Part shown: positions 1 to 8,696 of the stretch, one piece after another
How positions within the stretch are numbered: the first letter of the stretch is position 1
Layout: the number at the start of each line of letters is the position of its first letter
Assembly: GCA_963422775.4 (NCBI GenBank)
Contig: CAUJSJ030000109.1
Location: 1 to 64,000 of the forward strand
Direction: 5' to 3'
Source: Pelomonas sp963422775
GTDB taxonomy: Bacteria; Pseudomonadota; Gammaproteobacteria; Burkholderiales; Burkholderiaceae_C
DNA length: 64,000 nt
Notes under the pieces: model-generated
Database searches by the model: none
What the model was told of the DNA's origin: nothing
The model's input: the letters and a program-made list of their open reading frames with translations, nothing else
Made by a program: the position numbers and the translations under genes

Positions 1-272
1 GAAAGCTGCGCGACGCCTTCGACCGCTGCAGTCATCACGCTGCAACGCTGAGGCGGTGCGAAGCGGGTCGCCGCGATGGCGGGCGCCCAGATTTGGGAGG
101 GGCTGCAAGGCGCAAACCGCAGCCATAGCCCCAGCTATGGCGAGGATTTGCAACGCTGCAGGCTGCCCAAAGCTGGGATGCCCGACACGCGAGCGGCCCG
201 CTTCGCACCGCCTTTACACAGGGGCAATCTAGGCGGGTCAGAATCCTTCCATCACCACGATGGAGGTGTTCC
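1..272. other. Non-coding or partial stretch at the window edge
   Basis: No convincing gene was found in the first 272 bases. The first 50 bases could be the 3' end of a gene cut by the window edge, but no frame gives a recognisable protein end. The rest is taken up by the long inverted repeat and by a short leader before the lipoprotein gene, with a GGAGG ribosome site just upstream of 273. Confidence 0.5.
52..212. repeat. Long imperfect inverted repeat (about 160 bp)
   Basis: The outer arms at 52-67 and 197-212 are perfect 16-bp inverted complements. The inner arms CCATAGC (123-129) and GCTATGG (134-140) are also perfect, and both pairs share a centre near position 132. The sequence between is partly complementary, so the whole unit could fold into one long bulged hairpin. 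It lies in the gene-poor start of the window, upstream of a lipoprotein gene. It could be an interspersed palindromic element, a transcript-end structure or a small mobile remnant. No other copy was noticed in this window. Confidence 0.7.
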
Positions 273-896
273 ATGAACCGCCGCCTGATCCTCTGCGCCG
301 TCGCCGCCGCGTCGGTTGCCGCCCTCGCCGGCTGCGCCGGCCCCTACACGGTCTCCGCTGACGTTTCCAGTTATGGCAACTGGCCGGCCGACCGCAAGCC
401 CGGCAGCTACGCCTTCGACCGCCTGCCCTCGCAGCAGCAGAGCGAGGAAGCCGCCAAGCGCCAGGCCACGCTGGAGGACGCCGCCAAGGCCGCGCTGGAG
501 AAGGCCGGCTTCAAGCCCGCGGCCGATGCCAAAAGCGCCGACGTGCTCGTCACGCTGGGCGCCCGCGTCACCGCCTACGACCCCGTGCCGTGGGACGACC
601 CGCTGTGGTGGCGCTGGCGCGGCCGGCTGATCTCGCCGCGCTACGGCTATGCGGCGGGTTGGGGTGGCTTCGGCTGGCGCCACGACCCTTTCTTCGACCG
701 CCGCTACGACCGTGCCGTGGCGCTGCTGATGCGCGACCGTGCCAGCGGCGAGGCGCTGTTCGAGACGCATGCCAGCAACGAGGGCATGACCATGGGCAGC
801 GAGGCCGTCATCAGCAGCCTCTTTGACGCTTCCCTGGCCGAGTTCCCCAAGGTCGACCCGAAATCACATCGTGTGTCCGTGCAAGCTGTCCGCTAG
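273..896 (+). CDS. DUF4136 family outer-envelope lipoprotein
   Basis: A 207-residue protein with a short hydrophobic signal and a lipobox (LAGC, Cys at about 21), so it is probably lipidated and held in the cell envelope. After the signal, the motif pattern 'SYAFDRLPSQQ', a central helix of basic and acidic residues, and 'ADVLVTLGARV' fit the DUF4136 family, whose function is unknown. A Trp/Arg/Tyr-rich stretch (about 110-150) is typical of the family's variable part. The start is supported by GGAGGTGTTCC just upstream. It stands alone, about 60 bp before glmU on the same strand, and no partner suggests a role. Confidence 0.8.
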   Translation: MNRRLILCAVAAASVAALAGCAGPYTVSADVSSYGNWPADRKPGSYAFDRLPSQQQSEEAAKRQATLEDAAKAALEKAGFKPAADAKSADVLVTLGARVTAYDPVPWDDPLWWRWRGRLISPRYGYAAGWGGFGWRHDPFFDRRYDRAVALLMRDRASGEALFETHASNEGMTMGSEAVISSLFDASLAEFPKVDPKSHRVSVQAVR

Positions 897-959
897 CAGG
901 AGGCACTGCCCCGCCTGACCATAATCGCGACTTCGTTAAAACGCAGTCGCAAGGCAGGC

Positions 960-2339
960 ATGGCGCTCAACATCGTGATCATGGCGGCGGGTAAAGGCAC
1001 CCGCATGAAGTCCGCAACGCCCAAGGTGTTGCACAAGCTTGCCGGCCGCTCGCTGCTGGCCCACGTGCTGAAAAGCGGTGAGCCACTGGCCGATGCGGCG
1101 CGCATCGTCATCACCGGCCATGGCGCCGACCAGGTCGAGGCGGCCGTGCAGGCCGATGGCATTTCCTTCGTGCGCCAGATGCCCCAGCTCGGCACCGGCC
1201 ACGCCATCCAGCAGGTCGTGCCGGTGCTGCAGGGCGAAGGCACGACACTGATCCTGAACGGCGACGTGCCCCTCATCGAGACGGCCACGGCCAAGGCCCT
1301 CATCGACGCCTGCGCCGGCCACGCCTTGGTGCTGCTGACGGTCGACCTCTTCGACCCCACAGGCTACGGCCGCATCATCCGCAACCCCGACGACGGCGGC
1401 GTGCTGGCCATCGTCGAGCACAAGGACGCCACACCCGAGCAGCGCCTCATTCACGAGGGCTACAGCGGCATGATGGCCGCGCCCACCGGCGCGCTCAAGC
1501 GCTGGGTCGGCCAGCTGACCAACAACAACGCCCAGGGCGAGTACTACCTGACCGACATCGTCGCGATGGCCGTCGCTGAAGGGTTGCCGGTGCTGGGCAT
1601 CAAGGCCGGCAGCGAGACCGAGGTGCTGGGCGTCAACGACCCGGTGCAGCTCGCGCAGCTGGAGCGCGCCTTCCAGGCCCAGCAGGCCGAGGACCTGATG
1701 CGCGCCGGCGTGCGCCTGGCCGATCCGGCCCGCTTCGACCTGCGCGGCACGCTGACGCACGGCCAGGACGTCGAGATCGACGTGAACTGCGTCTTCGAGG
1801 GCCACGTGGACCTCGGCGACGGCGTGCGCATCGGCGCCAACTGCGTCATCCGCAACGTGAAGATCGCCGCGGGCGCGCGCATCCACGAGTTCACCCACAT
1901 CGACGGCGAGGCGGCGGGCGCCAGCGTTGGCGAAGGCGCGCTGATAGGGCCTTTCGCCCGCCTGCGCCCGGGTGCGCAGCTGGGCGCCGAGGTCCACATC
2001 GGCAACTTCGTCGAGGTCAAGAACTCCACGCTCGCCAAGGGTGCCAAGGCCAACCACCTGGCCTACCTTGGCGACGCGACGGTCGGCGAGCGCGTCAACT
2101 TCGGCGCCGGGTCCATCACGGCCAACTACGACGGCGCCAACAAGCACCGCACCACCATCGGCGACGACGTGCACGTCGGCTCCAACTGCGTGCTTGTGGC
2201 GCCGGTCACGCTGGGCAACGGCTCCACGGTGGGCGGCGGCTCGACGATCACGAAGGACGTCAACCCCGGCGACCTCGCCGTGGCGCGCGGCAAACAGGTC
2301 GCCCTGGCCGGGTGGACCCGTCCGACCAAGAAGCGTTGA
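960..2339 (+). CDS. glmU: Bifunctional GlmU: GlcN-1-P acetyltransferase / GlcNAc-1-P uridylyltransferase
   Basis: A 459-residue cytoplasmic enzyme catalysing the last two steps of UDP-GlcNAc synthesis, needed for peptidoglycan and LPS. The N-terminal pyrophosphorylase domain has the nucleotide-binding signature 'MAAGKGTRMKSATPK' (about 8-22). From about residue 250 the protein is a left-handed beta-helix of hexapeptide repeats. The acetyltransferase end keeps the catalytic-histidine context 'KANHLAYLGD' and 'NYDGANKHRT'. Length and domain order match the family. The 63-bp gap from the preceding lipoprotein stop holds a CATAAT -10-like box (920-925), so it may have its own promoter. glmS, often nearby in this order, is not in view. 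Confidence 0.97.
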   Translation: MALNIVIMAAGKGTRMKSATPKVLHKLAGRSLLAHVLKSGEPLADAARIVITGHGADQVEAAVQADGISFVRQMPQLGTGHAIQQVVPVLQGEGTTLILNGDVPLIETATAKALIDACAGHALVLLTVDLFDPTGYGRIIRNPDDGGVLAIVEHKDATPEQRLIHEGYSGMMAAPTGALKRWVGQLTNNNAQGEYYLTDIVAMAVAEGLPVLGIKAGSETEVLGVNDPVQLAQLERAFQAQQAEDLMRAGVRLADPARFDLRGTLTHGQDVEIDVNCVFEGHVDLGDGVRIGANCVIRNVKIAAGARIHEFTHIDGEAAGASVGEGALIGPFARLRPGAQLGAEVHIGNFVEVKNSTLAKGAKANHLAYLGDATVGERVNFGAGSITANYDGANKHRTTIGDDVHVGSNCVLVAPVTLGNGSTVGGGSTITKDVNPGDLAVARGKQVALAGWTRPTKKR

Positions 2340-2456
2340 ATAGACCGGTCGCCGTGACTTAGTTCCGGCGATTGCTTCACGGGGCCCGGGTCCAGGGGAA
2401 GCCTCTCGCCCCGGCCCGCCGTTAGGATGGCCCCGACACCCAACGCCGCAGTACCC

Positions 2457-2885
2457 ATGGCCCACGAACTCGACTTTGCCGCGCTCTCGCTTGACGATGC
2501 CGTCCCGGCTGACCTCGGCGCCTACGAGATCGTCCAGGCTCGCAGCGACGCACAAGCGCGTGAAGCTCGGAATCGCGCCCTCGAACTCAAGGCCCAGGCC
2601 TGCGACAACGCCGCCGACGCCTGCTGGTACCTGGCCCGCAGCCTCGGTGCCGCGCGCGACCTGCCGCAAGACGGCGAAGCCAGCCTGGAACTGCTGTTCC
2701 AGCTCATCGGCGCGCTGGCCGACCTGCCCACCGACATCGCCGCCGCGCCGCTGCCCGAAGTGATCGGCGGCCGCGACGACGGCATCACGGAACTCTGCCT
2801 GCAGCTCGAGGCCGCGCGCGAGGTGACGGAAGACGCGCTGATCGGCGCCGAGCTGGCGCCCGTGCGCACGCAGCACTGCCACTGA
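2457..2885 (+). CDS. Hypothetical small acidic protein
   Basis: A protein of about 142 residues that I do not recognise. It is acidic, Ala/Leu/Asp-rich and predicted mostly helical, with no signal peptide or membrane segment, so it is probably cytoplasmic. An in-frame ATG 30 bases upstream (2427) would give 152 residues. I prefer 2457 because a TAGGAT box (2423-2428) looks like a -10 element overlapping the upstream ATG. Neither start has a clear Shine-Dalgarno site. It sits between glmU and a strong intrinsic terminator, which supports it being a real last gene of this transcript. No function is proposed. Confidence 0.65.
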   Translation: MAHELDFAALSLDDAVPADLGAYEIVQARSDAQAREARNRALELKAQACDNAADACWYLARSLGAARDLPQDGEASLELLFQLIGALADLPTDIAAAPLPEVIGGRDDGITELCLQLEAAREVTEDALIGAELAPVRTQHCH

Positions 2886-2916
2886 GCCTCAGCTCAACGA
2901 ACTGCACAAAGCAAAA

Positions 2917-2937
2917 GGCGCCCCGCAGGGCGCCTTT
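2917..2937 (+). terminator. Intrinsic terminator after the hypothetical gene
   Basis: A perfect 7-bp GC stem GGCGCCC / GGGCGCC with a CGCA loop, followed by TTT and preceded by AAAA, so it could act in both directions. It lies 32 bases after the plus-strand stop and 20 bases before the end of the convergent BON-domain gene, which fits a shared terminator. Confidence 0.85.
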
Positions 2938-2956
2938 CTCGTTCCGGCAGCCGTAT

Positions 2957-4030
2957 TCAGCTGCCGCTGCTGACGGCCTTGTCCAGCGAAGCCATCGGCG
3001 GCAGCGTCAGCCGGTTGTCCACCGCCTTGACACCCGTCGTCGCCGCGGCGACAACCGTTGCGCGCTCACGGGCCTGCATGTCCGGCGCCTGGCCTTCCAG
3101 CTTCACGACGCCATGGTCGGTGCTGACCGCGATGCGCGCCGCAGACAACGCCGCGTCGGCGGCCAAGGCCTGGCGAACCTGAACAGTGATCCCGGTGTCC
3201 ACCGGGTCGGGTGCTGCAGGCGTCTGCTGGGCCAGGGGCGGCGTCACCGGCGCCGTGGCCACGGGCGGCACGATGGGAGCGGCGGCCGTGTCCGGCGGCA
3301 CGGTGGCCGAGGCCGTCGGCGTCACCGCTGGTGCCGGGACAGCCAGCACGGGCGCGGGCGTAACCTGGGCCAGCACTTCAGGCTGTGGCGTCAGCGTGCG
3401 AATGACGGGGGCGGGCTCGGGGCGCACCGGCGCGGGTGTCTGCACCTTGGGCGCCGGTGCAGCGGCCACCGCGACCGGCGGCGTGCGCGTCTCAGCCGGC
3501 GCCGGCTTCACGGCGGGGGTTTCGTCGACGGCCTTCACTGCAGGCGTTTCGGCCGGAGTGGGCGTCGCCTCGGGCGCCGGCGTCACAACGCCAGCACTGG
3601 GCGGCGCGGTCTGCAACTGCGCGTCTTCCGGCGAGGGGGTGGCCTGGCCGACAAGGACAGGCGAGGCAGGCTCGCTGGGGGTCATGTTGCGCGACATCAC
3701 CACCGCCCCGCCGATCAGCAGGGCGCCCACGCCAGCACCGATCAACCAGGGCGTGGCATTGGAACGCGGCGCGTTGGTGGACACGGAGGTGCTGGCCACA
3801 GGGCGCACGGCGGGCGCTGCGGCGGCAGGCGCGTACGCTGCCGGAGAAACCGGCTGCGTCACGCTGGCGGTACGGGCGTATGGCAACGGGTCGCCATGAA
3901 GCGGCGTGTTCGCGTTGACGGGTTTGGCGCCAGCCTTGGAACCCTGCTTCGTCGATTTGTTGGCGGGAGCGGCGGCGTCACCGAAGTGATCGGCCCAGCC
4001 TTCAGCGTGCATGGATTTGGGGAACTTCAT
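2957..4030 (-). CDS. BON-domain protein with one membrane segment and a Pro/Ala linker
   Basis: A 357-residue protein. The N-terminal part (1-94) is polar and Ala/Lys-rich and is followed by one transmembrane helix (about 95-112). A long Pro/Ala/Thr/Val linker (about 120-280) would cross the periplasm. The C-terminal 65 residues form a BON domain ('ITVQVRQALAADAAL', 'VSTDHGVVKLEGQAP', 'VDNRLTLPP'), a fold that in other proteins binds membranes or partners. The start is fixed by the strong AAGGAGG site six bases before ATG at 4030; the reading frame is open further upstream but without support. Its partner and role are unknown. Confidence 0.8.
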   Translation of the reverse strand: MKFPKSMHAEGWADHFGDAAAPANKSTKQGSKAGAKPVNANTPLHGDPLPYARTASVTQPVSPAAYAPAAAAPAVRPVASTSVSTNAPRSNATPWLIGAGVGALLIGGAVVMSRNMTPSEPASPVLVGQATPSPEDAQLQTAPPSAGVVTPAPEATPTPAETPAVKAVDETPAVKPAPAETRTPPVAVAAAPAPKVQTPAPVRPEPAPVIRTLTPQPEVLAQVTPAPVLAVPAPAVTPTASATVPPDTAAAPIVPPVATAPVTPPLAQQTPAAPDPVDTGITVQVRQALAADAALSAARIAVSTDHGVVKLEGQAPDMQARERATVVAAATTGVKAVDNRLTLPPMASLDKAVSSGS

Positions 4031-4346
4031 CACTGCCTCCTTGCGTCGAAATCGACGGGTTGGTGATGAGTCCATTGTTGGGACGATGCCGGCCCCGCCG
4101 TGCCGGCCCAGGCTGCCTTGCCCTGTAGGACAGCGGGCTGTGGGCGTTGCGAGTTGTGAGCGTTGTGAGCGGGCAGCACTGGCCCGGTGTTGCCTACAAC
4201 GTCTTGACACGCCACCCGTCGCCGGATCGCGAGCGCGCGCCCTCAAGGCCAGGGCTGGGTTTGCCCCTGGTCGCCAGGGCGATGCCGCCGAGCTTGGAGG
4301 CTCTAGACTCGCGCCGCTCGTAACGCGACAAGCCAGGGGAGAAACC
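4031..4346. other. 316-bp divergent intergenic region
   Basis: It separates the BON-domain gene (minus) from the PEP-CTERM gene (plus). It contains a short tandem GTTGTGAGC direct repeat near 4150-4170, a TTGACA hexamer (4204-4209) without a good -10 at 17 bp, and a TAGACT -10-like box (4305-4310) about 37 bases before the PEP-CTERM start. No ORF here looks real. Confidence 0.5.
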
Positions 4347-5003
4347 ATGAAGAGAATGTTCGCGGCCGCCGCCGCTTCAGCCTTGTCCTGCCTGCTCGGC
4401 GCGACAGCCTCCGCAGCGACGCTGCACTATGACGAGGCTGTGGACGGCGACCTCATCCACGAAGGCCTCGTCACGGAACTGGGGCTCGACATCGGTCACA
4501 ACACGGTCAAGGGACAGATGCACACCATCGTGCATTTGGAACTGCCCAATGCGCCTTGGGATCTGGACTTCGACCCCATGAACCTGCTGCTGCCCGCCGG
4601 GCAGCAGATCACGGCAATGCGTGTGGACTTCTCGTTCAAAGACACGACTCAGAACACGCTGAAGGTGGAATGGAACTGGCGGGTGATGGCCTGGCCGTCG
4701 TTCACCTGGAATGACAACTGCTTCGTGATCAGCGGTACCGAACCGTATTGCTCGGCGCCCATTTACTCGCCAACAGGAGGCGATCTGCTGGGCGGCCTGT
4801 CGCCGACCGAGAAACGCTACCTGATCACCTTGGGCAACGGCATGCTGTGGAACGACTTCCAGAAGCCGGTCGGCGGCACGCTGGACTACACCGTCAGCAT
4901 CGATGTCGCTCCCGTACCCGAACCTGGCACCTGGCTGCTTTCGCTCGCCGGCCTGTCCCTGCTGGGATGGCTGGGCCGCGCACGCCGGGCCGCCCGCGCC
5001 TAG
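4347..5003 (+). CDS. PEP-CTERM sorting-signal surface/exported protein
   Basis: A 218-residue exported protein. It has an N-terminal signal peptide ('MKRMFAAAAASALS...', cleavage likely after ASA-A near 25) and ends with the PEP-CTERM sorting module: the VPEPGTW motif at about 192, a hydrophobic helix, then a basic Arg-rich tail. In known systems this tail is recognised by an exosortase and linked to exopolysaccharide or biofilm matrix. The central domain is unrecognised, with two Cys near the middle. ATG 4347 is chosen because AGGGGAG precedes it and the signal peptide begins there. Its stop codon overlaps the convergent PhyH gene by four bases. Confidence 0.85.
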   Translation: MKRMFAAAAASALSCLLGATASAATLHYDEAVDGDLIHEGLVTELGLDIGHNTVKGQMHTIVHLELPNAPWDLDFDPMNLLLPAGQQITAMRVDFSFKDTTQNTLKVEWNWRVMAWPSFTWNDNCFVISGTEPYCSAPIYSPTGGDLLGGLSPTEKRYLITLGNGMLWNDFQKPVGGTLDYTVSIDVAPVPEPGTWLLSLAGLSLLGWLGRARRAARA

Positions 5004-5860
5004 AAGCCCAGCACCGGCAACGCCTCGCCGCGCTGCAGCCAGTTCCTGGGCGAGTAGCGGCTCGCGCCGTCGGTCACATGCAGCGTGTAGGCGTGGCGCG
5101 ACTTCGCGGAGCGGTTGGCCGCCGAGTAATGCGGCAGCAGCCCGTGGAAAACGACCAGCGAACCGGCCTCGACCTCCAGGGGAATGGCCTCGGCCGAATC
5201 CGCCGCCGGCCAGGGCGTCGGGTCGATCTGCTCCATCCAGGCCTTGCGGCCCTCGCGCACGAAGCGCTCGCGCAGCACGCCGCGCGCGCCCTTGTGGCCG
5301 CCGGGCTCGGTCCACAGGCAGCCGTTGGCCAGCGTCGCGTCCTCCAGCGCGAACCAGAAGGTCGTCACGGTGACCGGGTCGCTCTCGAAGAAGCTCGCGT
5401 CCTGGTGCCAGCGCACCTCGCCGCCGATGCCGGGCTGCTTGAAGATGAACATGCTCTGCCAGACCTGGGGTTGGCTCAGGCCCAGCGCCGCTGCAACGCC
5501 GCGCAGCGCCTCGCCCTTGGAGAAGGCGCTGAAGACGGGGTCGAGGTCATGCATCGCATGGCCGATCTTGTTGATGGCCAAGGCCTTGTCGACGCACAGC
5601 CTGCCTTCGGCATCGAAGGCCTCTTCCTCGAAGAAGCAGCGCACCTGGTCGCCGCTGTCGAGGAAGTAGTCGTCGACATGGCGCTGCTGCTCCTCGGTCG
5701 TGAAGACGGGGCGCTGCTCGCCGGGGTCGAAGGCGTCGACGATCTGCAGCGCGCGCTGGCGCAGCGCAGCGATGTCGGCGGCGGACTTGAAGCCGGGGAT
5801 GACGAGGAAGCCTTGTTCGGCGTAGACGGAGGCGAGGGCAGCGTCGATCTTCATATGCAT
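5000..5860 (-). CDS. Phytanoyl-CoA dioxygenase (PhyH) family Fe(II)/2-oxoglutarate oxygenase
   Basis: A protein of about 286 residues with the double-stranded beta-helix oxygenase motif. The HxD pair is H152/D154 ('RWHQDASFF'), the distal iron ligand is H244 ('LLPHYSAANRS'), and R255 probably binds 2-oxoglutarate. All facial-triad residues are present, so it should be active. The family hydroxylates varied small molecules or lipids, and the substrate cannot be read from sequence. Two ATGs two codons apart (5860 and 5854) compete as start, and neither has a clear ribosome site. It is convergent with the PEP-CTERM gene and divergent from the SRPBCC gene. Confidence 0.88.
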   Translation of the reverse strand: MHMKIDAALASVYAEQGFLVIPGFKSAADIAALRQRALQIVDAFDPGEQRPVFTTEEQQRHVDDYFLDSGDQVRCFFEEEAFDAEGRLCVDKALAINKIGHAMHDLDPVFSAFSKGEALRGVAAALGLSQPQVWQSMFIFKQPGIGGEVRWHQDASFFESDPVTVTTFWFALEDATLANGCLWTEPGGHKGARGVLRERFVREGRKAWMEQIDPTPWPAADSAEAIPLEVEAGSLVVFHGLLPHYSAANRSAKSRHAYTLHVTDGASRYSPRNWLQRGEALPVLGF

Positions 5861-5939
5861 GCGGGAGGGAGTTGTGCGGATTGTGTGGCCGCCATCGCGC
5901 GCCCACAGTGCGGCCACCTCAATCTCCGGGAGAGCCCTG

Positions 5940-6470
5940 ATGAAAGCGCTCAAGATCGTTCTGATCGCCGTCGTCGCGCTGCTGGCCGTCTGCCTGGCCG
6001 GCGGGCTGATGCTGTCGCCCAAGTTCACTGTCTCCCGCACGGTGACCATCAACGCCGCGCCGGACAAGATCTACGCGCTGATCGCCGACCCGCGTGCCTG
6101 GAAGGGCTGGAGCGTCTGGACGCAGCGCGACCCGGCCATGTCCATCGAGTACAGCGGCCCGCCGGCAGGCGCCGGTGCCGTCTGGGCCTGGAAGAGCAAG
6201 AGCCAGGGCGACGGGCGCATGACGTTCACGAGCGCCGAGCCGCCCAAGCGCCTGGGCTACGAGCTCTTCTTCCCCGACTTCGGCACCACGTCGACCGGCG
6301 ACTTCCGCCTTGACGCCAACGGCGGCGCCACCCAGCTCACCTGGGCCATGAACGGCGACATGGGCGCCAACCCGATCTACCGCTGGATGGGCCTGTTCAT
6401 GGACAAGATGGTCGGCCCGGACTTCGACGCGGGCCTGGCCAACCTGAAGGCGCTGGCCGAGAAGCCCTGA
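5940..6470 (+). CDS. SRPBCC-family (polyketide cyclase/START-like) membrane-anchored protein
   Basis: A 176-residue protein with an N-terminal transmembrane or signal helix (about 3-24) followed by a START/SRPBCC fold ('VSRTVTINAAPDKIYALIAD', 'WKGWSVW', 'TQLTWAMNGDM'). Family members bind hydrophobic ligands in a deep cavity. The ligand is unknown here. The start has CGGGAGAG just upstream. The last 74 bases overlap the 3' end of the convergent EamA gene, so one of the two termini may differ in homologues. Confidence 0.82.
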   Translation: MKALKIVLIAVVALLAVCLAGGLMLSPKFTVSRTVTINAAPDKIYALIADPRAWKGWSVWTQRDPAMSIEYSGPPAGAGAVWAWKSKSQGDGRMTFTSAEPPKRLGYELFFPDFGTTSTGDFRLDANGGATQLTWAMNGDMGANPIYRWMGLFMDKMVGPDFDAGLANLKALAEKP

Positions 6471-7341
6471 CCAGGCCGGCTGCGCCGACCAGGATGGCCG
6501 CCGCACCGAGCCACTGCAGCGGCGCCAGCGCATGGCCGAGTGCCACGCGGTCCACGGCGATGGCCACCACCGGGTAGAGGAAGGACAGCCCGCCCTGCAG
6601 CGCCGTCGGCAGGCGCTGCACGCCGGCATACATCAGCGCGTACATCAGCCCGGTGTGCACGACGCCCAGCACCACCAGCGGCATCCAGCCCAGCGCCGTC
6701 TGAGGCAGATGGCCGAAGTCGGCAAACGGCGCCAGCATCAGCAGCCCCACACCCACCTGGATCAGCGCGATCAGCGGCGCCGCCATGCCGGTCAGGCGCT
6801 TGGCCACGACCGCCGCCACCGCCCACAGCGCCGCGGCGGCCAGCGCCATCGCGACCCCCAGAGAGAAATTGCCGCCGACATAGCCGGCGCTCGGGCGCGC
6901 CTGCACGATCAACAGCACGCCCGCGAAGGCCAGGCCCACCCAGGCCAGACGCGCCGCACTCAGCCGTTCGCCGAAGAACACGACGCCCAGACCCATCAGC
7001 AGGAAGGGCTGCAGGTTGTAGACCGCCGTGGCCACGGCCACCGACGCGCGGCTGTAGGCGCCGAACAGCAGCACCCAGTTCAGCACGATGGCCACGCCCC
7101 CCAGCACGGCCAGGCCGAACTCGCGCGCGGTGGGCCGGCGCCACAGGCCGAGCACGGTGCAGATCAGCGCCAACGTCAGCAGCCCGAAGCCGCAGCGCCA
7201 GAACACGACGTCCAGCGGCGCCAGGCCGGACAGCAGCACGAAGTAGCCAATCGAGCCCAGCAGGCTCATCGCGCTGCCCATTTCGAGCACGCCGCGGGTG
7301 GTGGGAGACACGGGAATCCTTGCGGTGACGAGAAGCCTCAT
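6397..7341 (-). CDS. EamA/DMT-family drug/metabolite exporter
   Basis: About 314 residues with roughly ten hydrophobic helices arranged as two EamA repeats, the second starting near the 'SLGVAMALAAAALWAV' segment. The family exports amino acids or other metabolites from the cytoplasm. The C-terminal 25 or so residues are Pro/Arg/Ser-rich and run into the convergent SRPBCC gene. The start at 7341 is chosen because it leaves a normal intergenic region and has GGGAAC upstream; an internal ATG near the first helix is also possible. The divergent Lrp-type regulator 95 bp away probably controls it. Confidence 0.85.
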   Translation of the reverse strand: MRLLVTARIPVSPTTRGVLEMGSAMSLLGSIGYFVLLSGLAPLDVVFWRCGFGLLTLALICTVLGLWRRPTAREFGLAVLGGVAIVLNWVLLFGAYSRASVAVATAVYNLQPFLLMGLGVVFFGERLSAARLAWVGLAFAGVLLIVQARPSAGYVGGNFSLGVAMALAAAALWAVAAVVAKRLTGMAAPLIALIQVGVGLLMLAPFADFGHLPQTALGWMPLVVLGVVHTGLMYALMYAGVQRLPTALQGGLSFLYPVVAIAVDRVALGHALAPLQWLGAAAILVGAAGLVRASRPAPSGWPGPRRSPGRPSCP

Positions 7342-7436
7342 TGTTCCCGGCCAACCGGCATGCTCACAGGCGGAAAGGTCGGCGGATCGCACAATTGGCA
7401 GAATCCGAAGCGGCCAAACGCCATTCAGACCGAATC

Positions 7437-7883
7437 ATGATCGACCCCATCGACCGCCTGCTGCTGGCCGCCCTGGCCGCCGATGCCCGCGCACCGCTGA
7501 AGGACCTGGCCCTGGCCATCGGCCTCTCGCCGGCGGCCACGTCGGAGCGCCTGACGCGGCTGCGCGAGCGCGGCGTCATCCGCGCGTTCACCATCGACAT
7601 CGACCCGGTTGCGCTGGGCTTCACGCTGCAGGCCATCGTGCGCGTGCGGCCCATGCCCGGGGCATTGGCCGCCGTGCAGCAGCGCATCGAGGCCATGCCC
7701 GAGGCGCTGGAATGCGACAAGGTCACCGGCGACGACTGCTTCGTGCTGCGGCTGGCGCTGCGCTCCATCGAGCACCTGGACCAGGCCCTGGATCGCCTGG
7801 CCGACTGCTCCCAGACCAGCTCCAGCATCGTCAAGGCCCAGCCCCTGCGCCGCCGCGCGCCGGCGCTGAAGCTGGAAACCTGA
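7437..7883 (+). CDS. Lrp/AsnC-family transcriptional regulator
   Basis: A 148-residue regulator. The N-terminal HTH ('DRLLLAALAADARAPLKDLA', 'SPAATSERLTRLRERGVIRAF') is followed by the RAM/AsnC ligand-binding domain ('VRVRPMPGALAAVQQRIEAM', 'VTGDDCFVLRL'). Proteins of this family sense amino acids as octamers. The divergent arrangement with an EamA exporter is the classic layout for a regulator that turns on amino-acid export, so that gene is the likely target (inference). An upstream in-frame extension to 7341 lies opposite the EamA start and lacks the HTH pattern, so ATG 7437 is preferred. Confidence 0.92.
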   Translation: MIDPIDRLLLAALAADARAPLKDLALAIGLSPAATSERLTRLRERGVIRAFTIDIDPVALGFTLQAIVRVRPMPGALAAVQQRIEAMPEALECDKVTGDDCFVLRLALRSIEHLDQALDRLADCSQTSSSIVKAQPLRRRAPALKLET

Positions 7884-7887
7884 AACG

Positions 7888-8592
7888 CTAGCGCCCGCCA
7901 GCGGGCTCCGAGACCAGCGCCAGCGCCAGCGCCGCCTCGGTCACGGCACGGCCCAGCGGCGTGGCCGGGTCGGGCCGGCGCAGCCGCGGCACGCTGCCGC
8001 TCAGGTCCAGGCTGCCGACCACCGTGCCCTGGTGCAGCATCTCGTAGCCCACGGCGGCCGCCTGCGGCTGGGCGCTGCCGTCAAGCAGGTGCGCCGAGCG
8101 CAGGCCCACCGTCAGCTCGCCGCGGCGGTAGGCGCCTTCGCGGCTGAGCTTGCCACGGCGCATCTGGCCCTCGCCGATCTGCAGCATGGCCGCGGGCGCA
8201 CTGCCCCAGCGGCAGCTCAGCACCCAGGGCTTGCTGTCGGCCAACCGGCCGTTGGCACTTTGCTCGGGCGTCCAGGCCTCGCAGACGGCCGCGCTGTCGC
8301 CCACGCTGAAGCGCAGCAGCGTGCGCATCGCCGCGGGCAGGGGCTCGAACAGCGCCAGCCGCTCCGCGCCACGCTCGTAACGCACGCGTTGGCCGCCGAG
8401 CATGAACTCGCCCTGCCGCCCCCAGGCCGCCTTGCCAAAGCTCTCCTGCGCCACGCCGGCCACCGAAGGCGGCTGGGCCATGTGCGCCTCGCTCGGTTCT
8501 CGGCCGTCTCGCCCATCGCGCACCGAGGCGCAGCCGGCGATGAGCACGAGCAGCAGGGGCGAGGCAAAGCCGGTCAGGCGGGCGTGGCGCAT
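7888..8592 (-). CDS. Putative lipoprotein of unknown function
   Basis: A 234-residue protein starting with a signal peptide and a lipobox (LIAGC, Cys about 21), so it is likely an outer-membrane-anchored lipoprotein. I recognise no domain. It has two internal Cys (in 'VCEAW' and 'LSCRW') that could form a disulphide in the periplasm. It is convergent with the Lrp regulator, four bases apart at the stops. Nothing nearby suggests a role. Confidence 0.7.
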   Translation of the reverse strand: MRHARLTGFASPLLLVLIAGCASVRDGRDGREPSEAHMAQPPSVAGVAQESFGKAAWGRQGEFMLGGQRVRYERGAERLALFEPLPAAMRTLLRFSVGDSAAVCEAWTPEQSANGRLADSKPWVLSCRWGSAPAAMLQIGEGQMRRGKLSREGAYRRGELTVGLRSAHLLDGSAQPQAAAVGYEMLHQGTVVGSLDLSGSVPRLRRPDPATPLGRAVTEAALALALVSEPAGGR

Positions 8593-8696
8593 GGGCAGGG
8601 CAACGGTGTGAGCAACGCACCCACTCTAGGGCCGCGGCGGGCCGGCAGCTGTTACCCGGCGTTGCTGGCGTTAACCGCGGCACCGGCCTCTGCTGA

